A DNA stretch of 64,000 nucleotides from an uncultured Lachnospiraceae bacterium (GCA_902789555.1 CADAOF010000001.1:1851-65850); one strand, 5' to 3'; positions 26,621 through 35,559 are shown, counted from the first letter of the stretch. Program-made: numbers and translations. Notes: generated by a model not told the origin, from the sequence alone.

Positions 26621-27934
26621 TCAGGCGTTCAGCAGAGCGGCAGCTGCGCTTCCGATGAGGTTCGCGCTCGGGACCGCCGTGACCGTATAGGACAGGCCGC
26701 GCTCCTCCTTCGCGAAGTGTTCCAGGATCTTGGTCAGCATCGGCAGGAACAGCGCGGATTTCCAGAAACTGCTTCCTTCCGCGGCGATGAGGGCGGGGCG
26801 GAGAGGATCCTTTCCGAGTCCGGCTTCTTCCATGACGGCGGTCAGATTGACGGCGACAAGCTTGGCGGCGCGTTCGTGCAGGCGGTAAACGATGTTCAGA
26901 AGCACCTGCCTGTCATTTTCGGAACTGCAGAGACCGGAGAGAAGGTTGTCTCCTTTCGGCTCACGCACGAAGGCGTCCGCGTCCACGGCGCGGAAGTTCC
27001 CGGCTGCGGCAAGGCGTTCCCGGAAAACGGGGGAGAAGAGGCCGCGCTCGGCAGCGGAGCCCGTGGCCAGGCGGATGAGCTTTCCCATGTAAACGCCGCT
27101 GACCATTTTTTCATAGAGATGGTTTCCGGGCAGCGGATCGCTTTCGTCAAGCAGGCGGTCGGCTTCGCCGCGGGGGAAGCCCGCATAGGCACCGCTTTCC
27201 ATGTTGATGAGCATCGTGCCGCCGCCATCCTCCACGGGATAGTGCTTGATGCGGGATGTCTTTTCAGGGTAGCAGGTATTGGTCCCGGTACCGAGGATGA
27301 ATCCGATCATTCCGCTGCAGGAAGAGGCCGTAAGCTGCGAGATCGCGCCGAAAGCAGCGGCGGTAGAATCATTTAGGAGGACGTAGCGGCGCTTCCCGGG
27401 AATGCCGGCGTCCGCAAGCGCTTTCTCGAGCACTTCGCAGACCTTCATGCCGTCGCTGCCTTCCACGTGAACGCCCTTGTTGAAATTGCTGAGGATCCCG
27501 TCGCGGTCCGGCGTGATCCGGGCTTCATAGGAGAAGCAGTACCCGATCAGATCGTCTCCGCGAAGATGCGGCAGCAGGATTTCTGTCATGCGGGAGAGAT
27601 ACTCAGGAAGGGTAAGGGTTCCGGTACTGCCGGGCATGGGGCAGGCAACGAGTGCTTCGGCTTCGAAATCGCCCTGGGGATGAAACGTTACCCGGGCAAG
27701 GCGAAGGTTGGTGCCGCCCGCATCGATGACGAGAACGGGCTTATCCGCAGGAAGTACGCCGTCGGTCGTCAGGTAGGTGGGAAGCATGGGGAGGGAGGAG
27801 GAATCGCCCGCCAGGCCGCGCTGCATCTCTCTGCGGAACAGGGAGGTCTGGCGCTGCAGGTCGATCAGATCCGGATGCATGCCGGTCTGCAGGAGGAATT
27901 CTTCCGTTTCGGGGGAACGCGTATATTCGTTCAT
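26621..27934 (-). CDS. Hexokinase, eukaryotic-type family
   Basis: Phosphorylates hexoses with ATP. The 437-residue protein has the two-domain layout of eukaryotic-type hexokinases rather than ROK or Glk glucokinases: phosphate loop VIDAGGTNLRLARV near residue 68, the catalytic Asp in LLNDSTAAAFG near 191, GFILGTGTNTCYPE near 214, and INMESGAYAGFPRGEADRLL near 240 with LPGNHLYEKMVSGVYMG. It lies 29 nt downstream of prsW and is probably cotranscribed. Confidence 0.9.
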   Translation of the reverse strand: MNEYTRSPETEEFLLQTGMHPDLIDLQRQTSLFRREMQRGLAGDSSSLPMLPTYLTTDGVLPADKPVLVIDAGGTNLRLARVTFHPQGDFEAEALVACPMPGSTGTLTLPEYLSRMTEILLPHLRGDDLIGYCFSYEARITPDRDGILSNFNKGVHVEGSDGMKVCEVLEKALADAGIPGKRRYVLLNDSTAAAFGAISQLTASSCSGMIGFILGTGTNTCYPEKTSRIKHYPVEDGGGTMLINMESGAYAGFPRGEADRLLDESDPLPGNHLYEKMVSGVYMGKLIRLATGSAAERGLFSPVFRERLAAAGNFRAVDADAFVREPKGDNLLSGLCSSENDRQVLLNIVYRLHERAAKLVAVNLTAVMEEAGLGKDPLRPALIAAEGSSFWKSALFLPMLTKILEHFAKEERGLSYTVTAVPSANLIGSAAAALLNA

Positions 27935-27963
27935 GATGGTCCTTTCTTTGCCGGGCGGCAGGC

Positions 27964-28677
27964 TCAGACGATGTAGCGGTCTTCATCCGAAAGCTTCTTG
28001 ACGAGCTTGAAGGAGATGAAGAACATGATGATGACGAAGACGACAAAGATCCAGGTGGATCCGTCGGAGGTCCTGGTCGCTATATAGTCGTACAGACCGT
28101 GAAGAAGCATCGGAACGAGCACGGACAGTACGCGGTAATAAACACTCTTTTCGGGATAACCGAAGTTATCGGCGCGCTTGGCCTGGCCGTACCAGGAACC
28201 CATGAAAACACCGAAACAGGCGTGTCCGGGAACGGCGGTCACCGCACGCACGAGCGCCGTGGAGAAGCCGTACTGAAAGACGTAGCTGAGGTTTTCCCAG
28301 AGAGCGAAGCCGAGCGCCACGGCCACGGCATAGACGACTGCGTCGTACTGGCAGTTGAAGTTTGCATCAAACCAGGTGCGGCGGCGCAGGAAAAGATACT
28401 TGGCACCTTCTTCGCAGCCGGCCACGACCACGAAATACAGCAGGATGTCGCGCAGGGCGGTATTGTACATGTTTTTCAGGAAGAGGCTGCCGACCCATTC
28501 GCCGAGCATGGCGAGCAGCGTGGCAAGGATGCCGGAAAAGACCAGGGACAGGATCAGGCGCGGCGGTTCCTTTTCCAGCCGGTCGGAGCGGTAGACCTTG
28601 ACCAGAAGGACGATCGCCGGGATAACGGCTGCCGCAATCAGCAGGATGTTATAGGATCCGAATAAGAAAAAAAACAT
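27964..28677 (-). CDS. PrsW-family intramembrane metalloprotease
   Basis: Membrane protease of the PrsW (M82) family. PrsW of Bacillus subtilis cleaves anti-sigma factor RsiW; this one need not share that target. The 237 residues include about seven helices and the family motifs GCEEGAKYL (EExxK, near residue 88), GFALWENLSYVF near 122, VPGHACFGVFMGS near 148 and LLHGLYDY near 194. No anti-sigma factor is adjacent. Confidence 0.92.
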   Translation of the reverse strand: MFFFLFGSYNILLIAAAVIPAIVLLVKVYRSDRLEKEPPRLILSLVFSGILATLLAMLGEWVGSLFLKNMYNTALRDILLYFVVVAGCEEGAKYLFLRRRTWFDANFNCQYDAVVYAVAVALGFALWENLSYVFQYGFSTALVRAVTAVPGHACFGVFMGSWYGQAKRADNFGYPEKSVYYRVLSVLVPMLLHGLYDYIATRTSDGSTWIFVVFVIIMFFISFKLVKKLSDEDRYIV

Positions 28678-28733
28678 GATGAATCACCTCAACTTGCGAT
28701 GGTATCACAAATGCGGAAAAAGCACAAGCAAAC

Positions 28734-28762
28734 TTGACGGAAATGGTGAATTGTGAGATAGT
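28734..28762 (+). promoter_or_regulatory. Promoter of the M20 peptidase gene
   Basis: TTGACG (28734-28739), 17-bp spacer, GATAGT (28757-28762). AGGAGG (28775-28780) follows. Confidence 0.6.
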
Positions 28763-28787
28763 ATATTTGTTTTCAGGAGGTACGGAA

Positions 28788-30119
28788 ATGGATGAACGAA
28801 CCATGCGCTATGCCGGCGAACTGAGCCGGATGATCCGATGCGAAACGATCTCCGTTAAGGGACAGAACGATTATGAAAAGTTTTACCGCTTCCAGGAACT
28901 GCTCCGGGAGCTTTTTCCCTCTCTTTTTGCGGCCAGCAGGACGGAGGTCTTCCACGGAAGCCTTCTTCTGCACTGGCCGGGCGAACATCCCGAAAAGGCA
29001 CCGGTCCTTTTCATGAACCATCAGGACGTGGTACCGGTCTCCGGCGAGTGGGAACATGAGCCGTTTTCGGGCGACATTGCCGACGGTAAGATCTGGGGCC
29101 GGGGCACGCTGGATGACAAAGGCGGGCTCTGGGCGATGCTGCGCGCCGCTGATGAGCTGGCCGCAGAAGGCTTTGTTCCGGACTGTGACATCTGGTTCGA
29201 ATCTGCCGACGCCGAAGAGATCAACGGCAATGACGGTGAAGGGGCGGATGAGATCTCGCAGATCCTGCAGGAGAGGGGGATCCGCTTTGCCTTCGTCCTG
29301 GACGAGGGCGGTATGATCGTGAAGGAACCGATGCTCGGCGCGAAGGGCAGTTACGCCATGATCGGCTGCGGCGAGAAGGGCACGGCTGACCTGAAGATCA
29401 TCGCACGGAGCAGGGGCGGACATGCCTCTACGCCGCCTAAGGACACACCGCTCGTCAGACTGGGCAAGTTCATGGCGGAATGCGACGAAAACCGTATGTT
29501 CACGGTGGAAATGAATCCTACGGTGCAGGAAATGTTCCGGCGCGTCAGCGTCGGCGTCGACGGCCTGCTGAAAAACGTGCTGAGCAAGCCGGACGTTTAC
29601 AAGCTGCCGCTGGAAGGCATCATGAACCGTACTTCGCCCGAAGGCGCTGCAATGCTCCGCACGACACTTGCCTTCACGATGGCGCAGGGAAGCGGCGGCC
29701 ACAACGTGCTTCCGCAGGAAGCCTGGGTGCTCGGAAACATGCGCACTTCACACCACCAGGGCTTTGACGACAGTCTTGCCGCCGTGAAGAAGGTCGCCGG
29801 AAAATACGATCTCGAGGTCGAGGTACAGCTCAGAGGTTTCACGAGTCCGGTCACCAGTTTCAAATGCCTGGGATTCCGCATGCTGGAACAGGCAGTAAAG
29901 GAACTCTTCCCCGGCGTCGTGCCCGTGCCTTATATCATGAACGGCGCGAGCGACGCCCGCTTCATGAGCCGCGTCAGCGACAACTGTCTGCGCTTCGCAC
30001 CGTTTTCCATCAGCCGGGAGCAGATGCAGTCCGTGCACGGTCCGAACGAGAATCTCGATCTCGAGACATTGGCACCGGCCGTCGATTTCTACCGCTGGAT
30101 GATGACACACGTGGGCTGA
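28788..30119 (+). CDS. M20 family metallopeptidase
   Basis: Di-zinc hydrolase of the ArgE/DapE/carboxypeptidase (M20) family, 443 residues. Zinc ligands and catalytic residues sit in MNHQDVVPVSG (near residue 76), WGRGTLDDKGGLWAM (near 106), and SADAEEINGNDG (near 142). A dimerisation domain follows (KGTADLKIIARSRGGHAS). A late His, probably SVHGPNENL near 420, completes the site. Cytoplasmic; the substrate (dipeptide or N-acyl amino acid) is not predictable. ATG 28788 lies 7 nt after AGGAGG. Confidence 0.9.
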   Translation: MDERTMRYAGELSRMIRCETISVKGQNDYEKFYRFQELLRELFPSLFAASRTEVFHGSLLLHWPGEHPEKAPVLFMNHQDVVPVSGEWEHEPFSGDIADGKIWGRGTLDDKGGLWAMLRAADELAAEGFVPDCDIWFESADAEEINGNDGEGADEISQILQERGIRFAFVLDEGGMIVKEPMLGAKGSYAMIGCGEKGTADLKIIARSRGGHASTPPKDTPLVRLGKFMAECDENRMFTVEMNPTVQEMFRRVSVGVDGLLKNVLSKPDVYKLPLEGIMNRTSPEGAAMLRTTLAFTMAQGSGGHNVLPQEAWVLGNMRTSHHQGFDDSLAAVKKVAGKYDLEVEVQLRGFTSPVTSFKCLGFRMLEQAVKELFPGVVPVPYIMNGASDARFMSRVSDNCLRFAPFSISREQMQSVHGPNENLDLETLAPAVDFYRWMMTHVG

Positions 30120-30148
30120 ATGACATTCATACGAAAAAAATATCTCCC

Positions 30149-30190
30149 AGGGGGCTGAAGACGCGTTCAGCCCCCTTGATTTCGTTTTTC
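30149..30190 (+). terminator. Terminator after the M20 peptidase gene
   Basis: 11-bp stem AGGGGGCTGAA (30149-30159) / TTCAGCCCCCT (30166-30176), then TGATTTCGTTTTT. Confidence 0.78.
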
Positions 30191-30204
30191 GGGAATGTTA
30201 AAAT
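30176..30204 (+). promoter_or_regulatory. Promoter of glmM
   Basis: TTGATT (30176-30181), 17-bp spacer, TAAAAT (30199-30204). The -35 box starts in the last base of the preceding terminator stem. Confidence 0.75.
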
Positions 30205-30275
30205 AAATCGTTATTTCAAGACGGCGGAAAGGCGCGTCCTCCGCCGGCAATCTGCAAAAGCAAGGAGTAATTTGT

Positions 30276-31616
30276 ATGGGCAAGTATTTCGGAACCGACG
30301 GCTACCGCGGCGAAGCCAACGTAACGCTGAAGGTGGAAGATGCTTTCAAGATCGGCCGTTTCCTGGGCTGGTATTACGGAAAAACGCATAAGGCACACAT
30401 CGTGATCGGCAAGGATACGCGCCGCAGTTCCTATATGTTCGAATATGCGCTTGCAGCGGGCATCACCGCTTCCGGCGCGGATGCATACCTGCTGCACGTG
30501 ACCACCACACCGAGCGTGGCATATGTCGTGCACAGCGAAGAGATCTTTGACTGCGGCATCATGATCTCCGCGAGCCATAACCCCTACTGGGACAACGGCA
30601 TCAAGCTGCTGAACGGCAAGGGCGAGAAGATGGAAGAGGATTTCATCCTTGAGGTCGAGAAATATCTGGACGGCGTCTATCCCGAAGAAGTGCCGTTAGC
30701 GAAGCGTGACGACATCGGCCGGACGGTCGACTATGCCGAAGGCCGCAACCGCTACATCGGCTATCTGATCTCCCTTGCGACCCGCTCCTTCAAGGGGAAG
30801 ACCGTGGCGCTTGACTGCGCGAACGGCGCCTCCTTCATGATCGCGAAGAGCGTTTTTGACGCCCTCGGTGCAAAGACCTTCGCCATCAATACCGACCCCG
30901 ACGGCACGAACATCAACCTGGGCTGCGGCTCCACGCATATCGAAGGCCTGCAGAATTTCGTGAAGTCCAACGACGAGATCGACGTCGGCTTTGCCTATGA
31001 CGGCGATGCGGACCGCTGCCTTGCGGTGGACGACGACGGCAACCTCGTGGACGGCGACAAGATCATGTATGTGTGCGGACGGTACATGAAGGACCGCGGC
31101 GAGCTCGAAGGCAATAAGATCGTGACCACGATCATGTCAAACTTCGGCCTCTACAAGGCGCTGGACGAGGCCGGCATCGGCTATGAAAAGACCAAAGTCG
31201 GCGATAAGTACGTCTATGAAAACATGTCCGAGAACGGCTACCGCCTGGGCGGCGAGCAGTCCGGCCATATCATCTTCAGCAAATACGCGACGACCGGCGA
31301 CGGCATCCTGACTTCGCTGAAGGTCATGGAAGTCATGCTGGAGAAGAAGCTGAGCCTGAAGAAACTGGCGGAAGACGTCACGATCTACCCGCAGGTCCTG
31401 AAGAACGTGCGCGTGCGCGACAAGAAGGAAGTTCTGAATCACCCGGACGTGCAGGCGGCGATCGCGGAAGCCGGAAAGCAACTGGAAGGCACAGGCCGCA
31501 TCCTGGTCCGTGAAAGCGGGACCGAACCGGTCATCCGCGTGATGGCGGAATCCATGGATATCGAACAGTGCAACCGCCTGGTCGACGGCATCATCGACGT
31601 GATGGTACGTGTCTGA
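30276..31616 (+). CDS. glmM: Phosphoglucosamine mutase
   Basis: Converts glucosamine-6-phosphate to glucosamine-1-phosphate for UDP-GlcNAc and cell-wall synthesis. The 446 residues carry FGTDGYRG at the N-terminus, the phosphoserine in ISASHNPYWDNGIK (Ser 100), the Mg site DGDADRCLAVD near 244, the sugar-binding GGEQSGHIIF near 325, and the phosphate loop RESGTEPVIRVM near 410. Family members vary in specificity (GlmM or PMM/PGM); length and motifs favour GlmM. Confidence 0.88.
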   Translation: MGKYFGTDGYRGEANVTLKVEDAFKIGRFLGWYYGKTHKAHIVIGKDTRRSSYMFEYALAAGITASGADAYLLHVTTTPSVAYVVHSEEIFDCGIMISASHNPYWDNGIKLLNGKGEKMEEDFILEVEKYLDGVYPEEVPLAKRDDIGRTVDYAEGRNRYIGYLISLATRSFKGKTVALDCANGASFMIAKSVFDALGAKTFAINTDPDGTNINLGCGSTHIEGLQNFVKSNDEIDVGFAYDGDADRCLAVDDDGNLVDGDKIMYVCGRYMKDRGELEGNKIVTTIMSNFGLYKALDEAGIGYEKTKVGDKYVYENMSENGYRLGGEQSGHIIFSKYATTGDGILTSLKVMEVMLEKKLSLKKLAEDVTIYPQVLKNVRVRDKKEVLNHPDVQAAIAEAGKQLEGTGRILVRESGTEPVIRVMAESMDIEQCNRLVDGIIDVMVRV

Positions 31617-31653
31617 ACCGGTTGAAAACAGGAAGGTCCCGGTTTTCGGGAAA

Positions 31654-31687
31654 CAAAAAAGACGGCAGTCAGACTGCCGTTTTTTTT
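31654..31687. terminator. Bidirectional terminator, glmM / HELGH gene
   Basis: Stem ACGGCAGT (31662-31669) / ACTGCCGT (31673-31680), preceded by A6 and followed by T7. The minus-strand stop codon of the next gene lies within it. Confidence 0.9.
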
Positions 31688-32130
31688 ACGTATTCCCTGC
31701 CGACTGCCGTCGCCTGCCCTTCAAACCACGCGGCGTCGTATGGACTTCTCGGCTCTTTGCCGGTGATGCGGGTGAAGATCCGCCGTGCATGATAGCGGAG
31801 AGAAGACGGGATCCCGACAAGGAAGGGCATGAAGGGACCGAAACGGCAGTTCTGCATGGCGTGGCCGAGTTCGTGTGCAAGGAGCCCCGTACCTGCTCCT
31901 TCACAGACGACGATCACGAATCCCCAGGTCATGCCGCCCCAGTTTTTTCCCCGCTCAAAATAGAAACAGGGACCGAAGCGGTGCATCCTGTGCCCCGTCA
32001 GAAGCATGCCGATGGCCATGGCCAGACCGGCAAGAGTCATCGGAAGACCCCAGGTGAAGGAGAGCAGGTAAAACGTTTTTTTGTCAAGAATGGGGCGCAC
32101 GGTAAGCGCCCCGGGAAGTTTTTTATTCAT
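31669..32130 (-). CDS. Putative zinc metallopeptidase-like membrane protein (HELGH)
   Basis: A 153-residue protein of unknown family. An N-terminal hydrophobic segment (about 20-45) precedes a segment with LLAHELGHAMQNCRFG, the HExxH zinc motif, near residue 85. A later Glu in AWFEGQATAVGREY near 135 could be the third ligand. The size is close to a minimal gluzincin core. It follows the L,D-transpeptidase-like gene by 6 nt on the same strand, so both may act in the envelope. Peptidase activity is inferred from the motif only. Confidence 0.7.
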   Translation of the reverse strand: MNKKLPGALTVRPILDKKTFYLLSFTWGLPMTLAGLAMAIGMLLTGHRMHRFGPCFYFERGKNWGGMTWGFVIVVCEGAGTGLLAHELGHAMQNCRFGPFMPFLVGIPSSLRYHARRIFTRITGKEPRSPYDAAWFEGQATAVGREYVKKTAV

Positions 32131-32136
32131 GATGCG

Positions 32137-33396
32137 TCAGTAGATCAGAATGTGAGGATCCGCTTTGGGATCGAGCCAGCGCAGGATAGCGAACACCGTG
32201 GCGTCTTTCGTGCCGACGCTGCCGGACGTTGCCGTATCGTCTGCCTGGCAGCGAAGGAAGACTGCGCTTCCCGCGCCGGGAACGACGGGATCCATGTTGT
32301 AGCGGATTACGGCCATGTGACGGTAGTAGCGAAGCATGTTGAACATGTCTTCGCCGGTATTCCAGCCGATCCGGCTGTCAAAAACGTCAACATGAACGAA
32401 GGTGTTGTAGTACTTTGACTCCACATCGTCTATCCAGTAATCGCCGTCAACGATCTGATGGTATTCCATTGCCGTTGCGGAAACAGCGTCCTCACCGTAA
32501 CAGGGACCGAGCGCGAAATAGCCGGAGGGCGTACACCCGTCGCCTTCCTTCTTTTCGGTGGTGACGCCGTTCTCCCCGACGATGCCAGGTGCGGAAGCTA
32601 TGGCATTTGACTGTGCCCATTCTTTCTCACCTTTGTCGAAGAAATACAGCATGCACTGCGAGCCGGAGGAATGAACGACGATCAGCTGTCGGCATTCGCC
32701 GAGATCCTGCTCCTCCATGTTGAAGTGTGCCAGATGGAAATGGATGTCAGTCGGATCGGTGAGGACCGGCGTTTCTTCAGTCGTTTCTTCAGGAGAGGTC
32801 TCCTCGGTATCGGTTTCTTCGGGCGTTGTCTCTTCAGACGAGGTTTCTTCTGCAGAAGAAGGTTCTTCGGTGCTTTCCTCAGGCGAAGTTTCTTCGGACG
32901 AAGATTCTTCCGGCATCGATTCTTCCGTGGAAGACTCGGACGGTTCCGTGCTTTCTGCGGTCGTCATTTCCGCGGATTCCGACGTCGGCTCAGGTTCCGT
33001 TTCCGTGACGGCGGGAGAGGAGCCTTCGTCAGCCGTCGTTGCCTCACCCGTGTCTTCCGTATCGCTCTCCGCGGGAGATCCCGCCGTATCATCTGCCGTG
33101 TCTTCCGTAGGATCTTCGCTGCTCCCGACCGTTTCTGTCTCCGTTTCCGAAGAGGTCGGAAAGATCAGGCTGTCAATGGGGAATTCGGGAAGCGTCGGAA
33201 GCGTACCGGCTGTCGTGAAGCCGAAAAGATCGGCAAGGCGGTAATCCGGATTTTTGCTTTTTCCGTAAATGAAGCGTCCAGCCATGATGACAAAGATCAC
33301 GGCAAGACCGACCAGAACACCCAGAAGGATGTCTCTGATCGTATTTTTGCGCTTCAAAACGGCGTCTTCACTGTATTTTGACCTTGAACGGGGCAT
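32137..33396 (-). CDS. L,D-transpeptidase-like (COG3786) protein lacking catalytic His/Cys
   Basis: A 419-residue envelope protein. A basic cytoplasmic start and one TM helix (about residues 22-43) are followed by a Ser/Thr/Glu/Pro linker (about 75-205) with repeats such as SSEETSPEEST and EETDTEETSPEETTEE, then an L,D-transpeptidase domain resembling the COG3786 group (GDGCTPSGYFALG, YYNTFVHVD, GSAVFLRCQ, TSGSVGTKD, ILRWLDP). In active relatives the last motifs read FLH and GCV. Here they are FLR and GSV, so the catalytic pair appears lost. I chose ATG 33396 after GGAGAAAACA. Confidence 0.8.
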   Translation of the reverse strand: MPRSRSKYSEDAVLKRKNTIRDILLGVLVGLAVIFVIMAGRFIYGKSKNPDYRLADLFGFTTAGTLPTLPEFPIDSLIFPTSSETETETVGSSEDPTEDTADDTAGSPAESDTEDTGEATTADEGSSPAVTETEPEPTSESAEMTTAESTEPSESSTEESMPEESSSEETSPEESTEEPSSAEETSSEETTPEETDTEETSPEETTEETPVLTDPTDIHFHLAHFNMEEQDLGECRQLIVVHSSGSQCMLYFFDKGEKEWAQSNAIASAPGIVGENGVTTEKKEGDGCTPSGYFALGPCYGEDAVSATAMEYHQIVDGDYWIDDVESKYYNTFVHVDVFDSRIGWNTGEDMFNMLRYYRHMAVIRYNMDPVVPGAGSAVFLRCQADDTATSGSVGTKDATVFAILRWLDPKADPHILIY

Positions 33397-33460
33397 TGTT
33401 TTCTCCTTTTGCTCCGGCCGGCCCGCAAGGGAAAGGGACCGGTTCGAACACAACGATGTT

Positions 33461-33490
33461 ATTATACAATAAAACAGCACAGACGGTCAA
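33461..33490 (-). promoter_or_regulatory. Promoter of the L,D-transpeptidase-like gene
   Basis: On the minus strand, TTGACC (33485-33490), 18-bp spacer, TATAAT (33461-33466). Confidence 0.8.
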
Positions 33491-33552
33491 GAACTCTTTG
33501 CTCAGGTCTCCGCCAGGCAGTCCGGACGCTGCAAAACGGCGCTACAAAACGC

Positions 33553-33582
33553 TTGCGCGTGCTGCACCGTCTGCGATATAAT
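33553..33582 (+). promoter_or_regulatory. uvrC promoter, probably giving a leaderless mRNA
   Basis: TATAAT (33577-33582) with TTGCGC (33553-33558) 18 bp upstream. The ATG of uvrC starts at 33590, only 7 nt past the -10 box, so transcription would begin at or next to the start codon. Confidence 0.65.
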
Positions 33583-33589
33583 CTCTGGT

Positions 33590-35470
33590 ATGAAGAAAAC
33601 ATTCCAGGAAGAGTTGAAAAAGCTGCCGGAGCGCCCCGGCGTCTACCTCATGCACGGGGAGGACGGGGAAGTTCTTTACGTGGGAAAAGCCGTTAACCTG
33701 AAGAAGCGGGTAAAGCAGTACTTCGCAAAGACCGTGAACCGCGGGCCGCAGATCCTGAAGATGATCGAAGAGATCGCCTGGTTCGAGACGATCACCGTTG
33801 ACAACGAGACAGAGGCGCTGATCCTGGAGTGCAATCTGATCAAGGAGCACAAGCCGCGATACAATACCCTGCTGATGGATGATAAGGCCTATCCCTACCT
33901 CCGTCTGACGAATGAGATGTTCCCGCGCCTTTCCTATGCGCATCAGATGAAGCGGGACGGCAGCGAATATTTCGGACCGTACGCGGATAAGGGCGCCGCC
34001 AAGGAAACCTCCCGACTGCTGCAGAGCCTCTTTTCCCTGAGGACCTGCAGCCGGAAACTGCCTGAAACGATCGGAAAGGAACGCCCCTGCCTGAACCATG
34101 AGATGCACCGCTGCCCGGCACCCTGTGCTGGCCTGATCACGGCAGAGGAGTACGCAGAGAACGTACGGCAGGCACGCCGTTTCCTGAAAGGGGACTATGC
34201 GCCGGTCATCCGCATGCTGGAGGAGAAAATGAAGGCGGCTTCCGAAAACCTGGATTTTGAGGAGGCAGCAAGGTTCCGCGACCGTATCGGGGATATCCGT
34301 TCCATGTCCGACCGGCAGAAGGTCAGCGATACCGGCGGGGAAGACATGGACGTTCTCGGACTTGCGCTTGAGAACGGTGAAGGGATGGCTGAGGTCTTCT
34401 TCATCCGGGACGGCCGGATGATCGGAAGAGACCGCTTCCGGACGAGAGCCGGTGCGGAGGAGGATCCGGCGGAGATCCTGTCCCAGGTCCTTCGCCTGTT
34501 CTACAGCGGTACGCCGTTCCTGCCGAAGGTGATCCTGACAGCATTTGAACCGGCTGACCGGGAAGCACTGGAAGCGATGCTGACGGCAAAGGGCGGACGG
34601 AAGACGGAGATCCGAACGCCGCAGAAAGGCGAGAAAAAAGGACTGACGGCGCTGGCGCAGGAGAATGCAGCCCGCGCGCTGAAGCAGGACATGGACCGGA
34701 TCTCGCGGGAGGAAGCCCGTACGGTCGGCGCTCAGCGGGAACTGGCAGGGCTGCTTGGCCTGGAACATGTCAGCCGCCTGGAGGCTTACGACATTTCCCA
34801 TATCAGCGGTTTTGCCACGGTCGGATCCATGGTCGTCTATGAAGAAGGCCGGCCGAAAAAGAACGAATACCGCAAGTTCCGCATAAAATTCGTGGAAGGC
34901 GTCAACGACTACGCCTCCCTGGCCGAAGTGCTTTACCGCCGTTTCAGCCACGGCCTCAGGGAACAGGAGACCCTGCGCGAACAGGGCCTGTACGGTACGG
35001 AGGAAGGCTCGTTCGTCCGTTTTCCGGACCTGATCCTGATGGACGGCGGCGAAGGCCAGGTAAATGCTGCTGAGCAGCTTCTTGCCGAACTGCAGCTGAC
35101 TATCCCCGTCTGCGGGATGGTCAAGGATGACAGACACCGCACGCGGGGCCTCGTCTTCCGCGGCAGGGAGATCCCGCTGGATCTCCGTTCGGAAGCTTTT
35201 GCCCTGCTGACGCGGATCCAGGATGAAACGCACCGCTTTGCCATCGAATACCACCGTTCTCTGCGGAGCAAGGCGCAGGTGCATTCCCTTTTGGATGACA
35301 TTCCCGGAATCGGACCGAGGCGCCGCAGGACGCTGATGGAACATCTGGGCAGCATCGAAGCGATCCGTGAGGCGGACGCCGGAAAGCTGGCGGCGATCCC
35401 CGGCATGAACCGGGCAGCAGCAGAAACCGTCTATGCCTTTTTCCACGGAGGTGAACTTCCGGAGGCGTGA
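33590..35470 (+). CDS. uvrC: Excinuclease ABC subunit C
   Basis: Endonuclease subunit of nucleotide excision repair that makes both incisions. The 626 residues include the GIY-YIG domain (GVYLMHGEDGEVLYVGKAVNL), a UVR motif near 200-235 (MEEKMKAASENLDFEEAARFRD in parts), the RNase H-like domain (AYDISHISGFATVGSMVVYE; LILMDGGEGQVNAA) and C-terminal HhH motifs (IPGIGPRRRRTLMEHLGS). No SD precedes ATG 33590, and the gap to the -10 is 7 nt. Confidence 0.97.
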   Translation: MKKTFQEELKKLPERPGVYLMHGEDGEVLYVGKAVNLKKRVKQYFAKTVNRGPQILKMIEEIAWFETITVDNETEALILECNLIKEHKPRYNTLLMDDKAYPYLRLTNEMFPRLSYAHQMKRDGSEYFGPYADKGAAKETSRLLQSLFSLRTCSRKLPETIGKERPCLNHEMHRCPAPCAGLITAEEYAENVRQARRFLKGDYAPVIRMLEEKMKAASENLDFEEAARFRDRIGDIRSMSDRQKVSDTGGEDMDVLGLALENGEGMAEVFFIRDGRMIGRDRFRTRAGAEEDPAEILSQVLRLFYSGTPFLPKVILTAFEPADREALEAMLTAKGGRKTEIRTPQKGEKKGLTALAQENAARALKQDMDRISREEARTVGAQRELAGLLGLEHVSRLEAYDISHISGFATVGSMVVYEEGRPKKNEYRKFRIKFVEGVNDYASLAEVLYRRFSHGLREQETLREQGLYGTEEGSFVRFPDLILMDGGEGQVNAAEQLLAELQLTIPVCGMVKDDRHRTRGLVFRGREIPLDLRSEAFALLTRIQDETHRFAIEYHRSLRSKAQVHSLLDDIPGIGPRRRRTLMEHLGSIEAIREADAGKLAAIPGMNRAAAETVYAFFHGGELPEA

Positions 35471-35498
35471 GTCCTGCGCGGAAGCCGCCTCCTCAAAC

Positions 35499-35527
35499 TT
35501 GCGTTTTGATCAGAATTCCGCTATACT
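35499..35527 (+). promoter_or_regulatory. Promoter of the hprK-murB-whiA operon
   Basis: TTGCGT (35499-35504), 17-bp spacer, TATACT (35522-35527), 32 nt before hprK. Confidence 0.75.
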
Positions 35528-35559
35528 GACGGTGAAAAAACCGTGGATGGAGTACCCTT

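Noticed and set aside
35461..35492. Terminator after uvrC
   Set aside because: GGAGGCG / CGCCTCC can pair, but the hairpin has an 18-nt loop, overlaps the uvrC stop codon and lacks a T-tract.
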